From: Qipengyuania xiamenensis
Lineage (GTDB): Bacteria; Pseudomonadota; Alphaproteobacteria; Sphingomonadales; Sphingomonadaceae
NCBI RefSeq assembly: GCF_019711495.1
Contig: NZ_JAIGNM010000002.1
Location: 605,036 to 669,035 of the forward strand
Direction: 5' to 3'
DNA length: 64,000 nt
The position numbers and the translations under genes are program-made. Positions 34,020 to 42,684 of the stretch are shown piece after piece (the stretch's first letter is position 1; each line of letters begins with the position of its first letter). The notes under the pieces were generated by a model. It worked only from the letters and a program-made list of their open reading frames with translations. It was not told the origin of the DNA and did not search any database.

Positions 34020-36128
34020 ATGGCCTGGGCGAGCTCGCTTTCCTACCTGTCCTATTCGCTGGGCGCGATCGTATGTGGTCTTGCAGCCTTGTGGATCGCA
34101 AGGGCCGGGGCAAAGGACCGCACCGACCGCTGGGCAGGTGTCGTGGCGCTCGTCCTGACGGCAAACTGGTGCTTTGCAGCAGCCAGCTTCTCGGCCGATC
34201 ATGTCCTCGTCCAGTTCACCGAGCTGACGGCCAATCTCGGGTGGATTTACGTCCTCTTCCGGTTGTTCGCCAATGATGGCCGCGACGAGAGCCTGCGTAT
34301 CGTTCGGCCGGCGGCAATCGCGCTCGGCTTTGTCGAAAGCCTGCAATTCGTCCTGCTGATCATCCAGCAACGCTATGCGGTTACTGCCGATCTGGCCGCG
34401 CTGACATTCGAGACATCGACCCTGTTCCGGGTATTGGTCTCGATCGGGGCGCTGGTGCTCCTGCACAATCTCTACGTCGGGGCTTCTCCCTCTTCGCGCA
34501 GGATCCTGCGCTGGAATGCTGCGGGGCTGGCGGGCCTGTGGGCTTTCACCCTGAATTATCACACCATCGCCTATCTCGCTGGCGACTATCCGACGGAAAT
34601 GTTCGCATTCCGCGGGCTTGCATCGGCGGTGGTGGCCATCCCCTTCGCGCTGGGGTTCGCCAAGCGCGCGGCAGGCCTGACATTCAGCCCTTCGCGTGCG
34701 GTTACCTTCCGCTTCCTCTCCTTGCTGGTGATCGGCGGATACCTGCTCGTCATGCTGGGCCTTGCCAGCTGGCTCGATATCCTGACGGGCAGCGGAGCGC
34801 GGCTGACGCAGGTGGGCCTCGTGATCGCGGCCGGGGCGCTCGCACTAATCTGGCTACCGTCGAACAAGCTGCGCGGCTGGCTGCGCGTGACGGCGATCAA
34901 GCACCTCTTCAAGCATCGCTACGACTACCGCAACGAGTGGATACGTTTCACCCACACCATCGGCCGGGCCGGTCTCGACGATGCCAGCCTCCAGCAGCGC
35001 GTGATCAAGGCGCTTGCCGACATCACCGACAGCCCCTCCGGCCTCCTCCTGTGCGGAGAGGATGAAGGCGCGCTGCAACTTGCGGCGCACTGGCGCTGGC
35101 CGCAGATGGGGGTGCCGGCCGATGCGTTCCCGCTCGAGCTGTGTGCAATCATGGAGCGTGAGGGCCTGATCCTCGACCTCGATGAAGTCCGCGACGGGGT
35201 CGATTATCACGGCGAGAACGCGCTCGTACCGCCATGGCTGCGCGAGGAGACGCGCGCCTGGGCTGCGGTGCCGCTTATCCACTTCGATCGCCTCGTGGGA
35301 GTCATCATCCTCGCCCGCCCGCTCCAGCAGCGCAAACTCGACTGGGAGGACTTCGACCTTCTCGGCATCGTCGGCCAGCAACTTGCGAGCTACCTCGCCG
35401 AGCAGGCGGGTCAGGAGGCCCTTTCCGAAGCCTCGCGGTTCGACGAATTCAATCGCCGCATGGCTTTCGTGATGCACGACATCAAGAACCTCTCAAGCCA
35501 GATGTCGCTCCTGCTCCGCAACGCCGAGAAACACGCCGAAAAACCGGAATTCCGCAAGGACATGCTGGTCACGCTGAAGAACAGCTCCGACAAGCTGAAT
35601 ATCCTGCTCGCTCGTCTCGGGCGCTATGGAACGGGCTCGGTCGAAAACCTGCAGGATTTCGACCTTGGCGGCATTGCCGAGGCGGTGGTCGAGCGGTCGT
35701 CTACCAACCATCAGGTGGACTTGCTGCGCCACGAACTGGTGATCGTTTCCGGCCAGCCCGAAGCACTTGAGCAGGCTCTCCTGCATATCGTCCAGAACGC
35801 CATCGATGCGAGCGAAGACGGTTCGGCAGTGCAGGTCGAAACCTTCAGCGACGGGCTTTCGGGCAATATCCAGGTCCTCGACAGCGGGGTCGGCATGAGC
35901 CCCGCCTTCGTTCGCAACAGCCTGTTCAAGCCCTTCGTCTCTTCCAAGGAAGGCGGCTTCGGTATCGGCGCGTTCGAAGCGCGCGAGATGATCCGTGCCA
36001 TGGGAGGGCGCCTCGAAGTGGAATCGCGCGAGGGGCTCGGCACGCGTTTCCTGATCAAGATCCCGCTCAAGTCCGCCCGCTCGATCATTGGCGGACAAGG
36101 TACCGCAAAAGACAAGGAACCCGCCTGA
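34020..36128 (+). CDS. prsK: PEP-CTERM system histidine kinase PrsK
   Basis: A 702-residue sensor kinase. The N-terminal ~280 residues hold about eight to ten membrane helices, as in PrsK; then a GAF-like domain (about 320-470; SGLLLCGEDEGALQLAAHWRW), a short dimerisation segment with the phospho-acceptor His486 in FVMHDIKNLSSQMSLLLRN, and an HATPase domain (VQNAIDASEDG, LDSGVGMSP, GGFGIGAFEAREMI). The kinase works with PrsR, whose gene overlaps its stop codon by one base. This pair normally controls exopolysaccharide/exosortase (PEP-CTERM) genes. A GGAGG site 9 bp upstream supports the start. Confidence 0.92.
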   Translation: MAWASSLSYLSYSLGAIVCGLAALWIARAGAKDRTDRWAGVVALVLTANWCFAAASFSADHVLVQFTELTANLGWIYVLFRLFANDGRDESLRIVRPAAIALGFVESLQFVLLIIQQRYAVTADLAALTFETSTLFRVLVSIGALVLLHNLYVGASPSSRRILRWNAAGLAGLWAFTLNYHTIAYLAGDYPTEMFAFRGLASAVVAIPFALGFAKRAAGLTFSPSRAVTFRFLSLLVIGGYLLVMLGLASWLDILTGSGARLTQVGLVIAAGALALIWLPSNKLRGWLRVTAIKHLFKHRYDYRNEWIRFTHTIGRAGLDDASLQQRVIKALADITDSPSGLLLCGEDEGALQLAAHWRWPQMGVPADAFPLELCAIMEREGLILDLDEVRDGVDYHGENALVPPWLREETRAWAAVPLIHFDRLVGVIILARPLQQRKLDWEDFDLLGIVGQQLASYLAEQAGQEALSEASRFDEFNRRMAFVMHDIKNLSSQMSLLLRNAEKHAEKPEFRKDMLVTLKNSSDKLNILLARLGRYGTGSVENLQDFDLGGIAEAVVERSSTNHQVDLLRHELVIVSGQPEALEQALLHIVQNAIDASEDGSAVQVETFSDGLSGNIQVLDSGVGMSPAFVRNSLFKPFVSSKEGGFGIGAFEAREMIRAMGGRLEVESREGLGTRFLIKIPLKSARSIIGGQGTAKDKEPA

Positions 36129-37495
36129 TGGCAGATGCCAAACCCAAGCTGCTGATCGTCGAGGACGACGAGGGCCTGCAGGCCCAGCTCAAGTGGGCTT
36201 ACGATGATTACGAAGTGATCATCGCGGGCAATCGCGACCAGGCGCTTGCTGCCGTGCGCAGCGAGGAGCCCGCCGTCGTGACCCTCGACCTCGGCCTGCC
36301 GCCAGATCCGGACGGTACCACCGAGGGCTTCGCGGTGCTCGATGCGATCATGCAGATCAAGCCTGACACCAAAGTCGTCGTCGCATCGGGGCACGGTGCG
36401 CGGGAAAGTGCACTGCAGGCCATCGAGCGCGGAGCCTATGATTTCTACCAGAAGCCGGTCGATATCGAGAAACTCGGCCTGATCGTCGAGCGTGCCTTCA
36501 AGCTCAGCCGGATCGAGGGCGAAAATCGCCGACTGTCGGAGAAGGTGGGCGAGGACCAGACCGTGCTCGGCACGATGATCACTGCCGCGCCCGAAATGGC
36601 CAAGGTCGCCCGCACCATCGAGCGCGTGGCACCGACCAATGTGTCGGTCATGCTGCTGGGCGCAAGCGGGACGGGCAAGGAACTGCTCGCCAAGGGTGTT
36701 CACGAGGCAAGCGACCGCCGCAATGGTGCCTTCATCGCGATCAACTGCGCCGCGATCCCGGAAAATCTCCTCGAAAGCGAGCTCTTCGGGCACGAGAAGG
36801 GCGCATTTACCGGCGCGGTCAAGACCACCGAGGGCAAGATCGAGATGGCCGATGGCGGCACGCTCTTCCTCGACGAGGTCGGCGATATCCCGCTGCCGCT
36901 GCAGGTGAAACTGCTGCGCTTCCTGCAGGAACGTGTGATCGAACGCATCGGCGGTCGCAAGCCGATCTCGGTCGACACGCGGATCGTCTGCGCGACACAT
37001 CAGGACCTCGAGGGCATGATCGGCGAGGGGACGTTCCGCGAAGACCTGTTCTACCGCCTCGCCGAAGTCGTGGTGAAAATCCCCACGCTCGCCGAGCGCC
37101 CCGGCGACAGCGTACTTCTTGCCAAGCACTTCCTCGCCCGCTTCGCCAAGGAGATGAACCCGCAGGTAAAAGGCTTCGCGCCCGACGGGCTGGCGGCAAT
37201 CGATGCCTGGCACTGGCCCGGCAATGTCCGCGAATTGGAGAACCGCGTGAAGCGCGCGGTCATCATGGCCGACGGCAAGCTGGTGGGTGCGGAAGACCTC
37301 GATCTCGGTGACGGGACCGAGGAGGAAGAGATGGCATTGAACCTCAAGCAGGCGCGCGAAGCAGCCGACCGGCGGATGATCCGGCAGGCGATGGCGCGCA
37401 GCCAGGGTAATATCTCGATGACGGCCAAGCTGCTCGGCATCAGCCGCCCGACGCTTTACGACCTGCTCAAGCAATACGATTTGCAGCCCGGATAG
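36128..37495 (+). CDS. prsR: PEP-CTERM-box response regulator PrsR (sigma54-dependent activator)
   Basis: A 455-residue NtrC-type activator. Receiver domain with phospho-acceptor Asp54 (VVTLDLGLPPD), AAA+ domain with Walker A GASGTGKE, the sigma54-contacting GAFTGA loop (HEKGAFTGAVKTTEGK), Walker B GGTLFLDEVGD, and a C-terminal Fis-type HTH (NISMTAKLLGISRPTLYDLLKQY). It needs RpoN at -24/-12 promoters. Stop-start overlap with prsK implies stoichiometric production. Confidence 0.94.
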   Translation: MADAKPKLLIVEDDEGLQAQLKWAYDDYEVIIAGNRDQALAAVRSEEPAVVTLDLGLPPDPDGTTEGFAVLDAIMQIKPDTKVVVASGHGARESALQAIERGAYDFYQKPVDIEKLGLIVERAFKLSRIEGENRRLSEKVGEDQTVLGTMITAAPEMAKVARTIERVAPTNVSVMLLGASGTGKELLAKGVHEASDRRNGAFIAINCAAIPENLLESELFGHEKGAFTGAVKTTEGKIEMADGGTLFLDEVGDIPLPLQVKLLRFLQERVIERIGGRKPISVDTRIVCATHQDLEGMIGEGTFREDLFYRLAEVVVKIPTLAERPGDSVLLAKHFLARFAKEMNPQVKGFAPDGLAAIDAWHWPGNVRELENRVKRAVIMADGKLVGAEDLDLGDGTEEEEMALNLKQAREAADRRMIRQAMARSQGNISMTAKLLGISRPTLYDLLKQYDLQPG

Positions 37496-37518
37496 GACGC
37501 GCGCTAGGAGCATAGCCG

Positions 37519-38523
37519 ATGGCGCTCCGCACGATCATTGCCGACCCGATGCTGCGCCTGCTGGTTGCAGCAGTTGTGCTGGCCGCAATCCTGCCGATCC
37601 CGGCGGCGAATTCTCACATTGCGCAATCGGTCGCCAATGTCGGCATCTTCGTGCTGTTCCTGTTGAACGGCATGCGCGTCTCACGCTCGGAAATCGGGCG
37701 CGGGCTGCTCAACTGGCGCTTCATCCTGCCGATGGTGCTGTGGGTGTTCGGGGCCATGGCGCTCGCCGGGCTGGGGCTGAGCAAGCTGGTTGCCTTCGGA
37801 CTGCCGCCGCTGGTCGCAGTCGGGTTCCTTTATCTGGGAGTGCTTCCCTCTACCGTACAGTCAGCGACTTCTTACACGACGCTGGCTGACGGCAATGTCG
37901 GCCTGTCGGTCATCTCCGCAGCGCTGCTCAACATTCTTGGTGTCTTCGTATCGGTGCCGATCTTCCTGTTGCTGGGCGGCACGGGAGAGGGCGCGGTCGG
38001 CATGGAGACGATCGAGCGGATCGCGCTGATCCTGCTGTTGCCCTTCGTGATCGGGCAGCTGGTGCAGGGCTGGACGAGCGGATGGGTAGCTCGCCACAAA
38101 TCACGCATCGTCTGGCTCGACCGGCTGGTGATCGCGCTGGCTGTCTATGTCGCCTTCTCGGGCGCGGTGGAGCAGGGCATCTGGGGTAAGCTCGATCCGC
38201 TCGCATGGGGCATGCTTGCCGTCGGCATCGTGCTGTTCCTTGGCGTGGGCAATGCCGGGGCCTGGGCAGCCTCGGGCGCGCTAGGGCTCCCTCGCCGGGA
38301 CCGGATCGCGTTCCTCTTCGCAGGGGCGCAGAAAAGTGCCGCCGTCGGCGTGCCGCTCGCCACCATCCTGTTCGCGCGCGAGGAGGCAGGCTTCATCGTC
38401 CTGCCGCTGCTTCTCTACCACTTCTTCCAGCTGGTGCTGGCAGCGCCGCTGGCTAGTCGTCTGTCGTCAACGAAGCATCTTCGGGATGGCGGCGATTATG
38501 CCGCACCGACCACCAGAAGCTGA
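37519..38523 (+). CDS. Bile acid:sodium symporter-family transporter (SBF-like)
   Basis: A 334-residue protein with about ten hydrophobic segments. The family is indicated by FLLNGMRVSRSEI in the first part, LYLGVLPSTVQSATSYTTLADGN (crossover region) and FAGAQKSAAVGVPLATILF in the second half, the SBF-like (PF13593) pattern. Members move bile-acid-like or other organic anions with sodium. The last 71 bp overlap the convergent DUF475 gene. It starts 24 bp after prsR, so it may be part of that transcript. Confidence 0.83.
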   Translation: MALRTIIADPMLRLLVAAVVLAAILPIPAANSHIAQSVANVGIFVLFLLNGMRVSRSEIGRGLLNWRFILPMVLWVFGAMALAGLGLSKLVAFGLPPLVAVGFLYLGVLPSTVQSATSYTTLADGNVGLSVISAALLNILGVFVSVPIFLLLGGTGEGAVGMETIERIALILLLPFVIGQLVQGWTSGWVARHKSRIVWLDRLVIALAVYVAFSGAVEQGIWGKLDPLAWGMLAVGIVLFLGVGNAGAWAASGALGLPRRDRIAFLFAGAQKSAAVGVPLATILFAREEAGFIVLPLLLYHFFQLVLAAPLASRLSSTKHLRDGGDYAAPTTRS

Positions 38524-39523
38524 GCCCGATCAGGACCGCGCCAAGCAGGCCGGTTATCGTTTCGGGAATATGCCAGCGCGCCGACAGCAGCATGATGATG
38601 CCGAGCACGATGATCGCCCAGAAGGCGCCGTGTTCGAGATAGCGGTACTGCGCCAGCGTGCCGGTGCGCACGAGGTGGATGGTCATCGATCGCACGAACA
38701 TCGCCCCGACGGACAGGCCGAGCGCGATGATCACCATATTGTTCGACAGCGCGAAGGCGCCGATCACGCCGTCGAAGCTGAAGCTCGCATCGAGCACTTC
38801 GAGATAGAGAAACCCGCCGAGGCCGGACTTCACGATCTCGCCGGCAGCTTTCTTGCGGGCTTCGCGCGCCTCGATGATCGCGGCGATGGCGTGGACGGCG
38901 ATGAAGGTGACGAGGCCGAGGATGGCTGCGGTGAGGAAAGTGATCGCGTCATCGGGCATCAGCAGTGTCGACACCGAATAGACGAGGATCAGGACCAGCC
39001 CGATCTCCACTGCGGGCACGGTGGAGAACTTGTTGATCGTCCGCTCGAGCGCGGCGATCCAGTGGACGTCCTTGTCCTCCTCGAAGAAGAAGGTCAGGCC
39101 CACCATCGCGAGAAAGGCCCCGCCGAAACCGGCAATGCCGATATGCGCATCGGAAACGATCCGTTCGTATTCCGCCGGATTGTTCAGCGATAACGAGATA
39201 GCTTCCATCGGGCCGACTTGCGCCGCGATCGAAACGATGGCGATCGGAAAGACGATCCGCATGCCGAACACGGCGATCAGGATGCCGATTGTCAGGAAGC
39301 GTTGTTGCCAGACCGGGTCCATATCGCGCAGCACGGTGGCATTGACCACCGCATTGTCGAAGCTGAGCGACACCTCCAGGATCGACAGGACCAGCACGAT
39401 CCACAGGATGCCGAGCGTCGCCGTGAGGGAGCCTGTGCTCGCCCAGCCATACCATGCGGCAAGGCCGAAGCAGATCGCCGTGAAGACGAGCGAAAAGGTG
39501 TAGTATTTGCGGATAGTTTCCAT
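38453..39523 (-). CDS. DUF475 family integral membrane protein
   Basis: A 356-residue protein with about nine membrane helices. Two related blocks carry acidic membrane motifs, LSILEVSLSFDNAVVNATV and LGGFLYLEVLDASFSFDGVIGAFA, which echo the EXXXSXDN pattern of the TerC superfamily and suggest metal-ion handling; DUF475 proteins are listed as TerC relatives. It starts 15 bp after the panB stop on the same strand. The 3' end overlaps the convergent SBF gene by 71 bp. Confidence 0.85.
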   Translation of the reverse strand: METIRKYYTFSLVFTAICFGLAAWYGWASTGSLTATLGILWIVLVLSILEVSLSFDNAVVNATVLRDMDPVWQQRFLTIGILIAVFGMRIVFPIAIVSIAAQVGPMEAISLSLNNPAEYERIVSDAHIGIAGFGGAFLAMVGLTFFFEEDKDVHWIAALERTINKFSTVPAVEIGLVLILVYSVSTLLMPDDAITFLTAAILGLVTFIAVHAIAAIIEAREARKKAAGEIVKSGLGGFLYLEVLDASFSFDGVIGAFALSNNMVIIALGLSVGAMFVRSMTIHLVRTGTLAQYRYLEHGAFWAIIVLGIIMLLSARWHIPETITGLLGAVLIGLSFWWSVRHNRRHPEDASLTTDD

Positions 39524-39538
39524 GGGTGCGGAGGTCCC

Positions 39539-40414
39539 TCAGCCCTTCTTGGGCTGGTAAGTCTGGTCTGCGGTTGGGAAGCTGCGCGCGCGCACTTCCT
39601 CTGCATATTGCGCCACGGTCTTCTCGATGACCTCGGCGATGTTCTCGTACTTCTTCACAAAGCGTGGCACGCGTTCGAACATGCCGAGCATGTCCTCGGT
39701 CACGAGTACCTGCCCGTCGCACTGCGCGGAGGCGCCGATGCCGATCGTGGGGCAGGACACAGCCTTGGTCGCTTCGATCGCGATGGGTTCGAGCACGCCT
39801 TCGAGTACGATTGCGAAAGCACCTGCCTCGTCCAAGGCCTTGGCATCGCCGACGATCTTTTCCGCTTCTGCGCCATCACGCCCGCGCGCCATGTAACCGC
39901 CGAGCACGTTTACCGCCTGCGGCGTAAGGCCGACATGGCCCATCACAGGGATACCGCGCTGGTTGAGGAAGGAGACGGTCTCGGCCATCTGTTCGCCGCC
40001 CTCGAGCTTTACTGCAGCTGCGCCGCTTTCCTTCAGCAGGCGCGAGGCGCTTTCGAAGGCCTGTTCCTTCGATCCTTCGTAGGAACCGAAGGGCATGTCG
40101 ACCACGACCACCGAGTGATAGCTCCCGCGCACCACGGCTGCGGCATGGTTCGCCATCATATCGAGAGTGACGGGAATGGTGGAGGGCAGGCCATAGATCA
40201 CCTGTCCAAGCGAATCCCCGACCAGCAGCAGGTCGCAATGAGCGTCGAGCAACTGAGCCTGCCGCGCCGTATAGGCGGTGAGCATGACGAGCGGGTCCTT
40301 GGTCTCCCCGTCCGCCTTGTGCGCACGGATCTTGGGGACCGTCAGCCGCTTCATCGGCTGGGGTGTGGGATTGGCTCGGCTGGTGCTCGTATCGAGCTTG
40401 AAAGTCGTCGACAT
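39539..40414 (-). CDS. panB: 3-methyl-2-oxobutanoate hydroxymethyltransferase
   Basis: A 291-residue enzyme making ketopantoate for pantothenate and CoA synthesis. Recognisable parts: LVMLTAYTARQAQLLDAHCDLLLVGDSLGQVIYGLPSTIPVTLDMM (metal-binding Asp in VGDS), VVVDMPFGSYEG, AVKLEGGEQM, PVMGHVGLTPQ and TIGIGASAQCDGQVLV. The start at 40414 leaves a short polar leader before the TVPKI strand; the longer frame to 40516 is not supported. Forms a small operon with the DUF475 gene. Confidence 0.95.
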   Translation of the reverse strand: MSTTFKLDTSTSRANPTPQPMKRLTVPKIRAHKADGETKDPLVMLTAYTARQAQLLDAHCDLLLVGDSLGQVIYGLPSTIPVTLDMMANHAAAVVRGSYHSVVVVDMPFGSYEGSKEQAFESASRLLKESGAAAVKLEGGEQMAETVSFLNQRGIPVMGHVGLTPQAVNVLGGYMARGRDGAEAEKIVGDAKALDEAGAFAIVLEGVLEPIAIEATKAVSCPTIGIGASAQCDGQVLVTEDMLGMFERVPRFVKKYENIAEVIEKTVAQYAEEVRARSFPTADQTYQPKKG

Positions 40415-40543
40415 GTGGCTCGCCCTAGCAAGTGCTGTGCAGAGTGCAAAGCAACGCTTGGACAGGCGCAGGTTTCCGTGCTTTAAGGCCGCACACAAAC
40501 GCGGTGCGGGAGGCATCGCGGGACGAGAGGGAATTACACGACA

Positions 40544-41974
40544 ATGGTCGCTGCCGGCAAAACCACTGGCGAGGGCTGGTCCTCGCGCACAGCCTTTATT
40601 CTCGCAGCCGTAGGTGCTGCGGTTGGACTTGGAAATATCTGGCGTTTTCCGACGCTTGCAGGGGAAAGCGGAGGCGGCGCCTTCGTCATCTTCTATATCG
40701 GCTGCGTCTTCCTGCTCGGCCTTCCGCTGGTCCTTTCGGAGATTTTCATCGGACGCGTTGGCCAGACCGATGCGGTCGGTTCGATCCGCAAGGTGGCCGG
40801 CGAATCCAACTCATCGCCGAGCTGGTCGATCTTCGGCGGTATCGGCGCGATTGCGGCTTTCCTGATCGTTTCATTCTATTCCGTCGTTGCCGGCTGGGTG
40901 CTTTATTATGCCGGTGTGATGGGCTGGGACCTGCTCCAGGCCATCATGGCTGGCGATCCCTTCCGTGGTGCACTGGTCGGTGAAGACCAGGGCCAGATCC
41001 AGCAGCGCCTTGGCGACATGTTCGCGTCCTGGCCGCTGCTCCTTGCGATGCACTTCGCCTTCATGGGGCTGACCCTCTACATCGTCGCGCGCGGCGTGAG
41101 CTCCGGTATCGAGAAGGCAGCGACCTACCTGATGCCTGCGTTCTTCGTGCTGCTCGTCGGCCTCGTGATCTACGGCGCAATCGAGGGTGATATCGGCGAT
41201 GCCGTCGCCTTCTTGTTCACGCCCGATTGGTCGAAGCTGACGCCGCAGGTCATGAACTCGGCGCTTGGACAGGCGCTGTTCTCGCTCTCGCTCGGTGTGG
41301 CGGGGCTCATCACCTACGGTTCCTACATCAAGGAGAAGAGCAACCTTGGCGGAACGGCCGCGATGATCGCGATTGCCGATACGAGTGTTGCTCTGCTGGC
41401 AGGCCTGATGATCTTCCCGATCGTGCTCGCCGTCGGCCTCGACCCGGCTGCTGGCCCGACGCTGGTATTCCAGACGCTGCCCTTCGCCTTCCAAACGATG
41501 CCGGCAGGCGCGCTGTTCGGTTTCCTCTTCTTCGTGCTCATCCTCGTGGCTGCTATCACCAGCTCGATCTCGCTGCTCGAAGTGCCGACCGCATGGGGCA
41601 TCGGCGAGCGCGGCTGGAGCCGTCCGAAATCGGCGCTGATCTTCGGCGGCGGCGCCTTCGTGATCGGTATCTTCTGCCTGCTCGGCTACAATGTGTGGTC
41701 GGATGTCCGTCCGCTCGGCTTCTGGTCGCTGTTCGAGAATACCGACATCCTCGACACGGTCGACGGCTTTACGGGCAAGGTCATGCTGCCGGTCGGCGCA
41801 CTGCTGACTTCGATCTTCATCGGCTGGAAGGCGGACGTGAACTTGCTGCGGACCACCACCGGCCTGTCGCCCTGGGCGTTCAGCCTGTGGCGCTTCCTGA
41901 TCGCATGGCTGTGCCCGATCGCTGTGGCGATTATCCTCGTGACCGGACTATTCCCGAGCATCTTGCCGGCCTGA
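40544..41974 (+). CDS. Sodium-dependent transporter of the NSS (SNF) family
   Basis: A 476-residue LeuT-fold transporter. The first helix carries the signature AAVGAAVGLGNIWRFPTLAGESGGGAFVIFYI with the sodium and substrate sites; later helices include LFSLSLGVAGLITYGSYIKE and ITSSISLLEVPTAW. About 11-12 membrane helices are visible. Typical bacterial members import amino acids, often Trp, Leu or Met, with Na+. No accessory gene is adjacent. Confidence 0.94.
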   Translation: MVAAGKTTGEGWSSRTAFILAAVGAAVGLGNIWRFPTLAGESGGGAFVIFYIGCVFLLGLPLVLSEIFIGRVGQTDAVGSIRKVAGESNSSPSWSIFGGIGAIAAFLIVSFYSVVAGWVLYYAGVMGWDLLQAIMAGDPFRGALVGEDQGQIQQRLGDMFASWPLLLAMHFAFMGLTLYIVARGVSSGIEKAATYLMPAFFVLLVGLVIYGAIEGDIGDAVAFLFTPDWSKLTPQVMNSALGQALFSLSLGVAGLITYGSYIKEKSNLGGTAAMIAIADTSVALLAGLMIFPIVLAVGLDPAAGPTLVFQTLPFAFQTMPAGALFGFLFFVLILVAAITSSISLLEVPTAWGIGERGWSRPKSALIFGGGAFVIGIFCLLGYNVWSDVRPLGFWSLFENTDILDTVDGFTGKVMLPVGALLTSIFIGWKADVNLLRTTTGLSPWAFSLWRFLIAWLCPIAVAIILVTGLFPSILPA

Positions 41975-41994
41975 TCGCCATCCGCTGACGTAAA

Positions 41995-42022
41995 AAGGGC
42001 CGCCCTGTGAGGGGCGGCCCTT
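41995..42022. terminator. Bidirectional terminator after the NSS transporter gene
   Basis: AAGGGCCGCCC (41995-42005) and GGGCGGCCCTT (42012-42022) form an 11-bp stem with an A-run on the left. It lies between the NSS gene and the convergent flavin-binding protein gene and can serve both. Confidence 0.82.
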
Positions 42023-42052
42023 CGCGACTCGTTTTGTCGTTATTGGGTCGAG

Positions 42053-42538
42053 TTAGATATCGACCGATTCCACGTGGCGTTCTTCCGCCTCGTCGTGGAC
42101 ATTCATTCCGAGCGCCATCTTGGCCGTGTTCAGCAGGCCAAGGTCGCCGCTCCAGATTTCGGCATCGCCGAGGTCCATGCGCAGGAACAGGATGTCGGGG
42201 TCGTCCTTGCCGCCATCGTACCAGGCCTCGACGAAGTTGTTCCAGAACTGGTCGAAACGCTCCTTGCTGTTTTCGACCGAGAGCGTGCCGTCGAAACGCG
42301 CGAACATGTCGTGATCCTTGCCGGCGAAGCTCGCCTTGACCTTGCCGAGCTGGGCGAAGGTCGAGTTCTTCTGCGTGAAGAACCAGATCGAGCTGTTGGC
42401 GTCTTCGTCGAGCTGTGCGGTCATGGGCACCGAGGTGTCCGAGCGGCCGTCGAGTTCGAGGAAGAGGAAGGGCGAGTCGGCGAGCGCCAGCCAGAACTTC
42501 TTCTTGAGCGCGTCGGGATTGCCTTCGGCGTATTTCAT
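42053..42538 (-). CDS. Pyridoxamine 5'-phosphate oxidase-like general stress protein
   Basis: A 161-residue split-barrel flavin/F420-type protein close to the general stress protein 26 group. Characteristic parts are FLFLELDGRSDTSVPMTAQLDED, SIWFFTQKNSTFAQLGKVKASFAGKDHDMFARFDGTLSVEN and FNNFVEAW-like FWNNFVEAWYDGGKDDPDILFLRMDLGDAEIW. Such proteins bind FMN or FAD; the enzyme reaction is unknown. Divergent from the SOS gene imuA, with 146 bp between. Confidence 0.85.
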   Translation of the reverse strand: MKYAEGNPDALKKKFWLALADSPFLFLELDGRSDTSVPMTAQLDEDANSSIWFFTQKNSTFAQLGKVKASFAGKDHDMFARFDGTLSVENSKERFDQFWNNFVEAWYDGGKDDPDILFLRMDLGDAEIWSGDLGLLNTAKMALGMNVHDEAEERHVESVDI

Positions 42539-42632
42539 GTCGGTGCCTTTCTGAATTGCGTTTGCCCGATCAACGGCTTGCAACGGCATACAGTTCCTCA
42601 GCTGCGTCAGGACGAGACTGCGAAAGGATGAA

Positions 42633-42667
42633 TTGCGAATCGCCAGGGATTGGAACATAATGGGAAC
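42633..42667 (+). promoter_or_regulatory. SOS promoter with LexA box upstream of imuA
   Basis: GAAC (42653-42656), seven bases, GAAC (42664-42667) is a perfect alphaproteobacterial LexA direct repeat. It straddles a -10 element CATAAT (42656-42661), with TTGCGA (42633-42638) at a 17-bp spacing as the -35. The predicted transcript starts about 17 bp before the imuA ATG. LexA bound here would block the promoter. Confidence 0.85.
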
Positions 42668-42684
42668 AGACGAGTCGATTCTCC

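Noticed and set aside
38453..39523. Classical TerC tellurite-resistance protein
   Set aside because: The acidic membrane motifs are TerC-like, but length and overall pattern fit DUF475; no ter genes are nearby.
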